DNA of 64,000 bases, taken from assembly GCA_021018995.1 (NCBI GenBank), contig CM037598.1, forward strand, positions 74,418,671 to 74,482,670, given 5' to 3'. Position numbers and translations under genes: made by a program. The notes under the pieces were generated by a model. That model did not search any database. It was not told the origin of the DNA and saw only the letters and a list, made by a program, of their open reading frames with translations. Origin of the DNA: Chloranthus sessilifolius. Taxonomy: Eukaryota > Streptophyta > Magnoliopsida > Chloranthales > Chloranthaceae. Of this stretch, positions 51,788-63,700 are shown one piece after another. The stretch's first letter is position 1; every line of letters begins with the position of its first letter.

Positions 51788-53989
51788 ATGTCGAGCGCCG
51801 ATACATCCCCGCCATCATCCCCATCCCATTCCCATATAGGAGAAGATCCGATCTCCAACACCTTCACCCAAACCCGGTTCAATGTCACGGGTCCATTTGG
51901 GGCACCCATATTCGCATCCACCCCATCCCCCGCCCTTACATTTTCCCAACATACCCCCATCTCATCCTCTACTGAAACACCTCATTTCCCGTCCGACCCA
52001 TACATCCCCACCTCCCATCCATACACCCTTACCGCACCCCCCTACTCCCAAAGACCCCATCCCCCACCTACCTCCCACATCCCGTCCACCTCGTCATCCA
52101 TGCCTCCTACATCCTATATCCCATTCACCTCATCTCACCTGCCTTCCACATCACATGGCCCATCCACATCCCAACATACCTCCCTATTTACCCAGGTCAT
52201 GCCCAACTTCTCCCAGGGTGTGACCAGTAACCCACCATCTTCCATAGCCATACATCCACACCCTCCAAGCACAATCATTCGTACCCCCCATGCCCGGGTC
52301 ATGCCCAATTTCACCCAACCCCCTCCGTCCTTGAATGGGCCATCACCCTCCAATCTCACACCTGAATCCATGCCCTCAATGGAGGATATGAGAATGATGT
52401 ATGCCCTGTGGGCCACTTCTTGGAGTCCTACATTCCAAACCCCACATCTAAGGCTCCAAAACCTCCATACCCCATTCCCTCATGACCATGCCCAACCACC
52501 CATCATTCATACCATCCAAGATCCCCCACCTCAATTCCAAGCCTAGGCCAAAGCCCAACAGACCCAAGCCCACTCATCTCAGGACCAAACCCACACGAAT
52601 CCATGGGCCCAAGCCCAAATGTCTTTAGAATCATGGGCCCAAGCCCAAACCGAGGCCCAGGCCCAAGCCCACCAGACCTAGGCCCAAAATCCTCAAGGCC
52701 CAAGCTCAAACCCAACAGACCCATCATACCCAGGCCCAAAATCCTCAAGGCCCACTGGCCCAAGCCCAAATCCATCAGACTCAGGCCCCGGCCCAAAATC
52801 CTCAAGGTCCATGGGCCCAAACCCAAACCCATCAGACCCAAACCCAGGCTTAAAATCCTCAAGGCCCATGGCCCCAGGCCCAAACCCACCAGACTCAAGC
52901 CCAAGCCCATCAGATCCAAGCCCAGTTCCAAACCCCCCAGGGCCCTTGAACCCGAACCTATCAAACCCAAGCCCAAGGCCCATCATCCCACACCCAATAC
53001 CCACATGGCCCATTAGCCCAAACCCAACAGGGCTCGTTGGCCCAAAATCATGCCAGCCCCACACCCAGGCCAGAGGCCCATCAACCCAAGCTTTCCAAAA
53101 CCATCAAGCTCAAACCCAAAGCCCATTCACCCACACTCATCAAAGCCCGTTCACAAACCCCTTACCCCCTCACCAATACCCTTCATTCACCTATACCCCT
53201 TATGCCCCCATCCCGCCTCCAACGGAAAATCTGATCCACCCCATTCCTCAAAACCACGCCTACAACATCCTGCCACATCAGCCACACCCCCATCACCCCC
53301 AGAATGTGCACCCAGCTCAGCACATCACTCATCTACAAACCACTCATCCATTCACTCCTCCCCATCCCTTACAAGCTTTGTGGCCCCACCAGGTCATCCA
53401 ACCCATCACCCCTCATGTCCAAATAGCGGACCTCGCCCCTCACCAGTATAATGACCAACAGTACGAGGAGGACGAGATCCGCAATAGTGGAGGAGCTGCC
53501 AGTTTCGGCCCCCCCAGGCCCATCATCGTCACACCCGGGGCCGAACAAAATCAGGGGGAGGCAGTCCCAGCTACAGCCTCAAAAGAATCAGAGCAGCTGA
53601 AAGAACAGATAGACAGGATACAAAAGCAGCTGACAAAGATGGGAGGAGTAGAACTACATTCGACAGACTTCTCAGACTTATGTCTATTCTCGGATGTCCC
53701 CCTCCCACCAAAATTTAAGATGCCATCATTCGACAAATATAATGGCACTGGCAACCCCATTTCCCACTTAAAATCTTACTGTGGGGATATGTGCCAGTAC
53801 GACGGAGATGAACAACTCCTCATCAAAGTGTTCCAAAAGAGTCTAACGGGCCTGCCACTGAGATGGTTCACATCCCTAGAACCGTCCATGACCAAAACTT
53901 GGAAAGATCTGACACACTTATTCCAAGAACAATATGTCTATAACATGGGCATAGAGCTAAGGAAGTCAGATTTGGCCCGTTTGAAGTAA
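51788..53989 (+). pseudogene. Gag N-terminal repeat-rich region, element F
   Basis: ATG at 51788 (MSSADTSPPSSPSHSHIGED) opens 252 residues rich in Pro/Ser/Thr/His, with TSHIPSTSSS-like repeats. After a stop a second frame (52811-53989) carries Pro/Lys/Asn repeats and then the capsid core: FSDVPLPPKFKMPSFDKYNG and LRWFTSLEP. A stop at 53989 comes just after LFQEQYVYNMGIE, KSDLARLK. DNA repeats of 52-57 bp around AAAATCCTCAAGG (52686, 52738, 52795, 52852) underlie the Pro-rich part. D has a different repeat at this place. Frameshifts and stops mean it cannot be translated whole. Confidence 0.8.
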
Positions 53990-55000
53990 AGACATGATGA
54001 AACTTTCAGTGCCTACTTAGAGAGGTGGAGGGCATTGGCCGCCCAGGTGACCCACCGGATTCCGGATGATGAGTAGATTGAATTAGGTGCAGGTATACGA
54101 TGTGATCGATTTCTTGATTTGGTCCGAAATGCCACCCGTTGCGAAGACGCCTTCAGAGAGGATAGGTTGGGAAAGAGCATGGCCAACGGGGCCGCTAGGG
54201 TTCGGAAAGCTGCCGAACCAAGGGTTGAAATAAGGTCAGGGGCAGAGGTGTAGAACATCATTTATCTCCGGCCAATACCACCCCGATACAGCTCCAGGCC
54301 ACACACCCACCCCCGACCCGTATCGAACAAGCGCCAAGGCTGAACCATGGACCGAGGACCCCGTTCACCTAGGAACAGATGAATGCATGATTCGAACGGG
54401 TCTTCACACCGTTAAGGCAATCATTAAGCGTCTTGTTGCCAGTGTTTCTACAAAAGGGTTTGGTTAATTTACTCCAGCCTCTCCCACCCCCCAATCCGAT
54501 ACCAAGAAACTATGACCCAAACCTGCATTGTAACTTCCACCAGGGACCAGGTCACCCTATGGACCGATGTTTCCCACTAAAGCACGCCATCCAAGATTTA
54601 ATAGAGGCGGGAAAAATTGTTCCCCCACCGCTTCCTCAAGGGCAGAACCAGAATATCCATCAGGCCCCTCTGCCACCTCATCCAGGAGGCCCCAGGCCTA
54701 ACATCCACTACGTAGAAGAGGAAGAAGAAGAGTTTGACCCCTCGGATAATATCAACAATCAAGAAGAGTTTTCATTTACCAGGCTGAACGAGGGTGAACC
54801 AATTGTAGGGGTAATCGAGCCACTGTATTTAGCCGATTACTTCCCCACCCTGGCATACCAAGAAGAGCCCCTAGATTTAGGGCAGTATTTTTCCACTTTC
54901 GCTCCTGCCTACCAAATCCAAAACGGGCACAACCCCGCCGCAATCATACGCATCTCCGCCCCACTCCCAATTTATCCCACAGTACATACCACCTCCTAAT
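53990..55000 (+). pseudogene. Gag C-terminal and zinc-knuckle-like region, element F
   Basis: Continues in a shifted frame with FSAYLERWRALAAQVTHRIP and a stop-interrupted stretch, then an open 189-residue segment (54433-54999) with CNFHQGPGHPMDRCFPLKHA and IQDLIEAGKIVPPP. An acidic YVEEEEEEFDPSDN region follows. The Cys/His motif and its neighbours are shared with D (36210-36290). Confidence 0.75.
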
Positions 55001-55834
55001 CACCCCATCCCACACACTATCCCACCGTCAGCCACCCCATATACCTCTCCGTCACGCCCAAATCACCCCACGCCATATATAAATCCACCACCCCCATACT
55101 ACCCCACCTCATACACACCCCCAAATCCCACCGCCCAGCATACTACCCCACCATCCCCAATCACCTCGCCCAATACACAACTCTATCATCCCTAAATCAC
55201 CCAGCCCCATGCACAACTTCGTCATCCCCGATTTACCCCGTTTCATCCGCAAAACCATCATCGCCCCACCATGGCATCCCGATTACAAAACCCTTCAGAC
55301 AGTACCGCCCATCCGCTACCCCTCATCTATCACCCGCTCCACCGCACCTCAGGCATTTCACACCCCCACCATCCCTGCGCTATTTTGCCCCCAATCCAGC
55401 TCCACCCCATCCAAACAAACAACCCCTCACCCGCTCCCCTTGTCACCTACTCCCCTTGTCACCCGCTCCTAACCACCACTGGTCTTACCATGTCCCGATA
55501 ACACCTACACAAACCCCATCCGCACCCTCAAACCCAACTTCGCCAATTCTCGCTAATTCCATTACACCCCCTATTGGAGTCAACCTGGTTGGGCTCGAGA
55601 ATCCAACATACCCAGCCTAATCTGCCCCAGGATCACCAAGCACTCCCTTCCTCATCCCAAAACCCGCCTATGACCCGCATCAAGTGCCGTTAAGTTACGA
55701 GCAGACGAACATGAATGCTGGTTACGATCGGGAAGAGACTATCGAATTTATCACTTAGTTAGGTAGGATCTCTACACTTAGTTAGGTAGGATCTCTACAC
55801 AGGAGAAGAGAAGAAGAAAGAGCAGGCCGCAGGG
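55001..55834 (+). pseudogene. Proline-rich gag-protease linker, element F
   Basis: Low-complexity Pro/Thr/His-rich reading frames with many stops. Counterpart of the 35362-35985 segment of D; no catalytic motif. Near the end the phrase YDPHQVPLSYEQT matches the D linker (YDPHQVPLSYE). Confidence 0.55.
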
Positions 55835-57169
55835 AACCCCTTTAAAAAAATGGTCAGAGAACATGTGTTGGAGACACAGCTCAAGGACACTAGCACATAT
55901 TACTGTCTGGGATTTGTTGATCACGTCCTCACTCCACTTTCAAGCCTTAATGGGAGCACTCAAAGATGCGTATGTTTCCGCCCACGTAATCCCCGACGAG
56001 GTGGGAGAAATAATTGGGTAAGTATTGGCCCCAAATGCCATCTCCTTCACTGATGCGGATCTGCCGCTCGAAAGGAACAACCACTCCAAGCCCCTGAATA
56101 TAACAGTGGAAGTAAGGAACCTGGTGGTGCCGCTGGTCTTGATAGACAACGGGTCGACGTTGAACGTATGCCCTCTAAGGACGGTAATCAAAATCGGTGC
56201 GAACCCCAATACCTTTCGGCCATCCATAACAAGCGCCAGGGGATTCGACAACACTTAGAGAGAAATCATAGGAGAGGTAGACCTCGACCTGATCATCGAG
56301 CTGCAAACCTTCACTGTCCCCTTCTAGGTAATGGACATCAACTCTATGTTTAATCTATTATTGGGCTGACCGTGGCTACATGAGATCGGGGCAATACCAT
56401 CAACTCTACACCAAAAGCTCCAATTCATCTCAGGCGGAAGAATCGTCACCTCGTAGGTGAGAGTAGAGAAGACAGGGAGCGGAGTGCTCTGCACATTGAA
56501 AATCTGAAAGTGCTTGACATGCCGCACATAGCAGATGACACCGATTTCCATTGATTTGAGTACGACTTTTCAACCGTCACCCTTGAGTCGCCTGAGAAAA
56601 CCCCTGCCAAAACTAGAGTAGGAATGGATGTAGCAGTGTTCATGCTCCACAAATGGGGCCACCAAAAAGGGAAAGATTTGGGCCTGCGCCTTCAAGGAAG
56701 AAGAGACCCCGTCAGGGTTAAGGGGCAGCAAACCAGATTTGGCCTAGGCTATAAGCCCGATGAAGAAGAAGTCAGAGAGGCAAAAGAAAAGATGAGAGCC
56801 GCAGTAGCCGCCAGGGCCAGAGGAATCAACCTTGCTTCCACCCACCCCACTAACCCTTACATCACCCCCCCGGACCTTGAGGTGGACTTGGCAGCCCTCT
56901 CCTTATTTGAGGAGGAAATCCCCGGGCCCGCTCATCACTCTAGCATTAGCCACTTTGGGCCCACCCTAACCTTCAAAGACAGGGTCCCAGAGGATCCCTC
57001 CATAAACATGCTGAGGGGGGAACTGCAAGAGCCTACTGATGCTATTTCCAACCAAAAGGGTAAAGGCCAAGCCTCACAGGTAAGTAACAGGGCATCTTTG
57101 CCCCAACTCCTGGGAGACGCCAAATGCTGTGAATACGGCGTCGGCTCTCCAAAAAAAAACAACCTGTAA
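55835..57169 (+). pseudogene. Aspartic protease plus G-patch, element F
   Basis: Protease region: MAPNAISFTDADLP, VVPLVLIDNGSTLNVCPLRT (active-site Asp retained), then several in-frame stops and FNLLLG-stop-PWLHEIGAIP. The open segment 56624-57169 begins with a G-patch (LHKWGHQKGKDLGLRLQGRR at residues 8-27) and continues with FGLGYKPDEEEVREAKEKM and a spacer ending PKKNNL. Same order as in D (34243-35211), where it is intact. Confidence 0.8.
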
Positions 57170-57206
57170 GAAGTGAGGTTAGCCTCTGGGAGACTCTGCC
57201 CTGTAT

Positions 57207-58013
57207 ATGTATAGAGATCCACCACGCCAGTGGTTACCCTCTGAAAAATTGCAAAAAACCATAAAAATAGAAAAAATGCCAATTCTAAAAATATTGTCCT
57301 TTAAAATTTCTAATAAAATTGAAAATGATGTCGTGATACCCGTCCCACGTGAAGCCGACCCCTTCCCTGTAGAAATACGAGAAGAGGTAGGAGTCACGAG
57401 TCTGGAAGAGGAAGGTCAAGTCGATGAGCTCCCCAATGAGCTCCTCAAGCAATTTGCCGATTTTGAGCATGGCCCTACCCCGATCGTCGAAGAGACAGAG
57501 GACGTTAATTTAGGCACCGAAGAGGTCCCTAGAATCACCAAAATCGGAACATCGCTATCCCTTGTAGAGAGAAAGGGTATGATAGACTTCCTCCGGTCAT
57601 ACCAAGACGTCTTCGCATGGTCGTATGAAGACATGCCTGGTCTGGATACCGATCTGGTTGAACATGACTTGCCACTCTACCCTGACTACAAGCCGGTTAA
57701 ACAAAAGCTGAGACGTCTCCGACTTGAATGGATGTTGAAAGTCAAGGACGAGGTCATTAAGCAGTATGACGCAGGTTTCCTCATGGTATCCAAGTACCCA
57801 CGGTGGCTGGCCAATATCGTCCCCATACCAAAGAAAGATGGGAAAGTTCAAATGTGCATTGATTTCTGGAATCTCAACAAGGCGAGCCCTAAGGATGACT
57901 TTTCATTACCCCACATCGATATCTTGGTCGATAACACTGTTAAGCACGGGATGCTTTTCTTCATGGACGGGCTCTCGGGCTACAATCAGATTAAGATGGC
58001 AGAGGTCGATTGA
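57207..58013 (+). CDS. RT N-terminal half, element F
   Basis: 268 residues open: linker (PVPREADPFPVEIREEVGVT) and RT fingers/palm (VKQKLRRLRLEWM, KKDGKVQMCIDFWNLN, FSLPHIDILVDN, FMDGLSGYNQIKM), ending with a stop after MAEVD. An ATG within the linker is not a natural start. D has the same segment at 32649-33620. Together with the next segment it makes the RT. Confidence 0.85.
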   Translation: MYRDPPRQWLPSEKLQKTIKIEKMPILKILSFKISNKIENDVVIPVPREADPFPVEIREEVGVTSLEEEGQVDELPNELLKQFADFEHGPTPIVEETEDVNLGTEEVPRITKIGTSLSLVERKGMIDFLRSYQDVFAWSYEDMPGLDTDLVEHDLPLYPDYKPVKQKLRRLRLEWMLKVKDEVIKQYDAGFLMVSKYPRWLANIVPIPKKDGKVQMCIDFWNLNKASPKDDFSLPHIDILVDNTVKHGMLFFMDGLSGYNQIKMAEVD

Positions 58014-59038
58014 GAGAAGACCGCGTTCATCACTCCCTGAGGAACCTTCTGCTACAAGGTGATGCCATTCGGGCTCAAGAACGCCGGGGCAACCTACTGA
58101 CGGCCCTATTCCACGACATGATGCACCGAGAGATTGAAGTGTATGTCGATGATATGATCGCCAAATCGCCAGAAAGGGACGACCACTTAGTAAACCTTCA
58201 GAAGTTGTTCGAGAGGTTAAGAAAGTATAGGTTGTGGTTGAATCCCCAAAAATGCGCATTCGACGCTATGTCAGGAAAGCTATTAGGTTTTATTGTTAGT
58301 AGGAGAGGCATTGAGGTCGATCCGACCAAGATCAAGGCCATCACTGAAATGCCACCACCGTCTACAGAGAAAGAGGTCAGAGGCTTTTTAGGCAGAATCC
58401 AGTACATCAGTCGGTTCATTACACAGTTAACTCTGATATGCGCACCAATTTTCAAACTACTAAGAAAGGATTCACCAGTTGAGTGGAATGATGACTACCA
58501 AGCTGTATTTGACAGGATCAAGGGTTACCTCCTAAATCCTCCAGTGTTGGTACCACCTGTACCTAGTAGACCCCTGATAATGTACCTATCCACGACAGAG
58601 TTTTTGATGGGATGTGTTTTGGGGCAGCACGATGAAACAGGAAGAAGAGAGCAGGCCATCTACTACCTGAGCAAGAAGTTTACTAATTATGAGACGCGCT
58701 ACTCTCATATGGAGAAAGCATGCCTAGCGCTCGTTTGGGCTACTCAAAGACTTCGACACTACCTGTTATCTCAAGCTGTCCTACTTCTAGCGCGGATGGA
58801 TCCCTTGAAGTACCTATTCGAGAAACCTGCTCTCACTGGCCGAACTGCGCGATGGCAGCTATTGTTATCTGAATTCGACATCACATACGTCACTCAGAAA
58901 TCGATCAAGGGGCAGGCGCTCGCCGATCATCTTGTTGAGAACCCTCTGCCTGACTATGAGCCTCTAAGGACTGAATTCCCGGATGAAGGCATCCTGTTCA
59001 TGACAGAAGATGATACAGAAGAAGCAGAGGAATTATAG
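58010..59038 (+). CDS. RT catalytic core to first RNase H, element F
   Basis: 342 residues open: a frame-shifted start, then LTALFHDMMHREIEVYVDDM (catalytic YVDD retained), LQKLFERLRKYRLWLNPQKC, FLGRIQYISRFI and ILLMG-like PLIMYLSTTEFLMGCVLGQH. The RNase H follows with REQAIYYLSKKF, HMEKACLALVWATQ, ARMDPLKYLFEK and KSIKGQALADHLVENPLPD, to EEAEEL. Continuous RT-RNase H from palm to connection. A frameshift at 58010 separates it from the N-terminal half. Confidence 0.85.
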   Translation: MREDRVHHSLRNLLLQGDAIRAQERRGNLLTALFHDMMHREIEVYVDDMIAKSPERDDHLVNLQKLFERLRKYRLWLNPQKCAFDAMSGKLLGFIVSRRGIEVDPTKIKAITEMPPPSTEKEVRGFLGRIQYISRFITQLTLICAPIFKLLRKDSPVEWNDDYQAVFDRIKGYLLNPPVLVPPVPSRPLIMYLSTTEFLMGCVLGQHDETGRREQAIYYLSKKFTNYETRYSHMEKACLALVWATQRLRHYLLSQAVLLLARMDPLKYLFEKPALTGRTARWQLLLSEFDITYVTQKSIKGQALADHLVENPLPDYEPLRTEFPDEGILFMTEDDTEEAEEL

Positions 59039-59403
59039 GTAATGCACTTTGATGGGGCATCGCATGTCAAGGCCAAGGAGTTGGCGCCATCCTAATTTCA
59101 CTAAAAGAATCCCAAGTACCGATCTCTATCAAGCTCAACTTCTCCTGCACTAGCAATATGGCTGAGTATGAAGCTTGCGCTGCCGGTCTACAGGCAGCCC
59201 TCGATCTGAATATAACTCACCTTCGAGTTTTTGGCGATTCACAGTTAATCATATGCCAGAAGAATGGTGACTAGAAGACGAAAGATGAGAAACTGATCGC
59301 CTATCATGAACACCTCGAGGATATAATAGCTTGCTTCTAAGATGTGACTTTCTCATACGTCTCCTGAATAAGGAATCGCTTTGCCGACGCATTAGCAACT
59401 TTG
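59039..59403 (+). pseudogene. Archaeal-type second RNase H, element F
   Basis: Begins MHFDGASHVKAKELAPS with a stop just before it, then NMAEYEACAAGLQAALDLN (59158-59214) and FGDSQLIICQKNGD. Several in-frame stops (e.g. 59272, 59338) precede the RNRFADALATLASM end that flows into the next segment. Same placement as in D. Confidence 0.8.
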
Positions 59404-60774
59404 GCGTCAATGATTGAAATCCCCTATGGTGTTGAGATGAAGCCGATCATGATCGAGCAGAGGAATGAGCAGGTCTTCTGCCTCCAGATTGAGGAACCTA
59501 CAAAGCCTGATGAGGAGCCACCTTGGTTCTCAGATATCAAGAATTTCCTCGAGACCCTAACTTTCTTAGAGGGTACATCCAAAATAGACCGACGAACCAT
59601 TCAACGTTTAACGACAGGTTACGTCATTTGTGGGGAATGCCTCTACAAGAGATCATACAATAACATCTTACTCAGGTGCCTTACTGAAACTGAAGCAGTC
59701 AATATTATGAAGGAAATCCATGAGGGAGTGTGCGAAACACACGTCAGCGGTCACATGCTCACTAAGAAAATCCTGCGACAAGGATACTTTTGGACCACTA
59801 TGGAATCGGATTGTTGCAAACATATTCAAAAATGCTACAAGTGTCAAGAACATTCCAGCCTGATACACGCTCCTTCCATTGATCTTCACTGCATGACCAC
59901 TCCTTGGCCATTCGCTACCTGGGGCCTCGATGTTGTCGGAATGATTAATCCGAAGGCATCAAATGGACATCGATTCATCCTCGTCGCCATTGAATACTTC
60001 ACCAAGTGGGTAGAAGCGGTGTCATATGCCAACATCACGGCCAGTCACGTCGAGAAGTTTCTCAGGAATAATATTGTGTGCCGATTTGGAGTACCCAAAG
60101 ATATCATAACGGAAAATGGCATAAACTTTGTGAATAAGTGCATCCGAGACTTGTACGAGCAATATAAGATCAAGCACCACCGCTCGTCCCCCTATCGGCC
60201 TCAAACTAATGGAGCCGTAAAGGCGGCCAACAAAACTCTGCTCAACATTCTTGAGAAGATGGTAGTCACTTACAGAGATTGGAGTGAGCAGTTACCCTTC
60301 GCACTTTGGGCCTACAGAACATCGATCCGTACCGCTACAGGGGCAACACCATTCTCCCTTGTGTATGGAACTGAGGTCTTCCTCCCGATAGAGGTTGAAG
60401 TACCATCGCTCTGAATCCTCATAGAATCAGGCTTACCCGAAGCGGAGAGAGAGAGATCACGCTTTGATCAGCTGAACTTATTGGACGAGAAGAGACTCCT
60501 AGCCTTGTATCACACTCAGGTTTACCAAGGGAGAATCGCACGCACTTACAATAAACGTGTCCGCAGTCGAGATCTAAAGGTAGGAGACACTGTGCTGAAG
60601 AAGATCTTCCCATCCCTTCATGCCGATCCAAGAGGAAAGTTTAAGCCGAACTAGGAAGGACCTTACGTCGTTCGAGAAGTGCTGCCGAGATACGCCATCT
60701 GCCTCGCCACCATGGATGGAGATCATCTTCCTGAGCCCATCAACGCTGGATACGTCCGACGGTTCTACTCTTAG
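59401..60774 (+). CDS. Integrase, element F, with altered catalytic residues
   Basis: 337 residues are open to 60414 and the C-terminal part (60418-60774) resumes after a stop, with YVRRFYS at the end. Zinc-binding N-terminus (HEGVCETHVSGHML, CCKHIQKCYKC) and first catalytic Asp (TWGLDVVGM) are present. The second site reads IITENG (Asp to Glu) and the third GAVKAANK (Glu to Lys). D at 30072-31139 keeps DNG and VEAANK. So F integrase could not act even if translated. Confidence 0.85.
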
Positions 60775-63700
60775 TCTATCGCGATAAGGTGAGTATTGAT
60801 GAAACAGATACGTGACTACTTAAGAACCACCCAAAAGAGGCCATCATTCCAAACACAGTAGCCAGAAATGATGATATCCTTTGCTACCCCATTTAAGCTT
60901 GGACCTTTCTTTCAATAAACCCATTCCCCCGAAAAAATATTCGTGTACATATACCAGAAAAAAAGAAGGAAAGAAAAGATGAAGTAGAGTTACTATCAAA
61001 ATCCAAAAAAAATAAAAAAAAGTAAAACTTCAAAAAGAGATTGCCTGAAATGAAGCAAGAAAAAAAAAAGAACCATGAGGCATGTATATTAAAACCCCCA
61101 AGGAAGAAAGTATGTTGAGAAAACCTAATCCGTATCAAGGAAACACTTTTTTAGCCCAGCATACCTTCAAATCCTAACCTAACTCATGGCCAAGCTACAC
61201 CCCGAAAGAAGCCCTCTTTGTAGGTTCGCAAGCAGTCATAATATCTGTTAAGTCAACATGAGCCGAATCGTGAGACGACACCAGAACCCCATCTAGCCGG
61301 TTATGACGGAATCTTTGTCCATGTGGTGGCTTTCTGGTTCTAAAAAAATAAAAATAAATAAATAAATAAAGAAAAGAAAGAAAATTAATTTGAGTTCAAA
61401 GCAAGATGGACGTGGTGAAAACCCGTAAGGGCACCGTGGGTAAAATTAGCGAACTCACGCGGACCAGGTGAAAACCTGAAAAGGCACTTGGGGTAAGAGA
61501 GCGAACCCATGGACGTAGTGAAAACCCGAAAGGGCGCTGCGGGTAAAAACAGGATGACAGGCATGGCGAAAACCTGTCTTGGGCGCTGTGAGCAAAAAAT
61601 ATCAAAAAAAAGAGAGATTAGGAGAGGATCTATTCTGGTTCACCTTTTTTAGTCTAGACTCCTTGAGCCCCTTCCCTTCTTTTGTTGGGCCGCTCATGTT
61701 AAAATTAGATCGGATCCTAATCAAGTATGTCGTCTCTACCGCGTCGTCTAACACATGACCAAAGGTAAGGCCAGAAGACCAATCAATCTCGGGGAAGCTG
61801 ACCTATCCACGTTTAAAAAGAAGCACCGGAAACTCCTAAACGAGGTTCGACCATGCTCAAAAAGAGGACCTGCCGGTTGGCCTTGAAAATACCGACATCA
61901 CAAAGAGGAGAAATTTTTAAAAAAGATAATAGATTTTTCTTTCCCATAAAAAGCCTCATCCTGTGTAGGAGAAAAATTTAAAAAAAGATAATAGATTTTC
62001 CTTTTCCATAAGAAAACCTTACGTTGCAAGACGTATGGAAGAAAATTCGAATACCAAAAAATATGTATATGTGTATATAACAGATTTCATTTCTTTTCTT
62101 ACAAGCATCATGTATGAAGTGTCACGCTCCAAAAAGATAACAACATGACACACTTTCTACTTTTTGCCTTCTGTACGAGTATTAAAAAAAAAAAAAAAAA
62201 CAAATAAAAAGAAACAACCCAAAAAAAAGAAAAAAAAAGAAAGAGATCTCTGTTAAGGGGCATCAGCCCCCTCTGTGTATATGATCTATGGTATGTGCAG
62301 GAACAGGTCAGGGGCATGAACCACGCTTCAAGGCACTGATCTCTGCAAGAAGAGAGTCCTCACAGGCATTTCGATCGGTCAACCACCTACCATGAAGACT
62401 CTTCTGCCGCCTCCGCGAAGCGTCAGCTGCATTGCGAGACTCAGTCGAACGCCCAACCAATTTTTCGGCTTTGAGGCGCGATGGACCCCTTGTTTGCTAC
62501 GGACCAAGGTTTGATCCCTCTTAAGAAGCCCACCTACCATCAAGCGATGGTGCATGCATCCCCAAATGGCCCTTCGAGCTCTCTTCGATTGGCCTAAAGG
62601 GACCGTGCTATAACAAACGAATCTAGATCTATAACCACCCGCTGAGTGCTCCATAAAGTCATAAAATCAAAAAAAAAAGAAGAAAAAAAAATCTTGAAAA
62701 ACCACACTAGTTCTCAAAAGAGAATCGCAATGACTATTTGTGCCACTCCGAGAATCGTGTTAAATCAATTCAGAATGATCGAGTTCACCCGAAAACTCTC
62801 GAACCCTGCTTTACACAGGGACACCCCATACCCGATCCAGCAGGCAGATAATTTTACCCATCTCCAGTCACTGTTCCCTAAAAACATTCCCCAGGAGTCA
62901 GAGCCTGACCCGACAGGCAAATGAACTCATCCATCATCGGTCGCTCCTGAGAACGTACACCTAGCCCAAGATCTTCCCCATCAGAGGTCGAGACCTGATC
63001 CGGCAAGCAACCCTAGGACCTATCACCGGAATGCACACGTCCTTAAGGTATATCAACACGGCAAGTCGATCTACCTAAGGATACTTGCAAAAATAAAAAC
63101 AGTTTGAGCATGCTCAAAGTCTCGAATTGACATGAAAAAAGAGAAAAGGAAAAATAAGGAGAAGGTTCGGAGCAACAACCTTTTGTTATGAAGTAAAAAT
63201 CCTGAGTAGGTTGACCCCACCTTCCAAGCGTTAGCTTTGATCATCCACCTTCGGATCTATGTTGACCAAGAGTATACCCGGCTTTAGACCATACGAAAAG
63301 TCTATTGTCAGTCGAAACTGACCCGTCAAAAATGAAATTACAACCAACCAAACTATGTGCAAACATATAAACCGAAGGGCTCATTCCCTTTTATTTCCTT
63401 TTACACAGGCTTAAAACCTGTATAGGCACGGTGTCCCTGTTGAATGTACACACTTGCGTCTGGGTATCCGCAGGATGATCGTTTGTCCTCGTAAATTGTA
63501 CCTTAGGCTTCCGCTTCACGCCTATTTTCGCTTATCGCCTCGATGGGTGTGCTGCATAGTTAGTAAGATGTGATTTCATTAGGGACGGAGGCTAGAATTA
63601 ACCATCTCTTTCGATGGATGTTTGGTCCTAGCCCGATCTTTTTTAGCTTTGTCTCGAGTTAAGGCACTCCGGTTCATGTGAATCAGGGGCACCTCACCAC

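Noticed and set aside
52503-53064. Minus-strand Gly/Leu-rich ORFs opposite the gag of F
   Set aside because: Antisense of the CCC-rich gag repeats.
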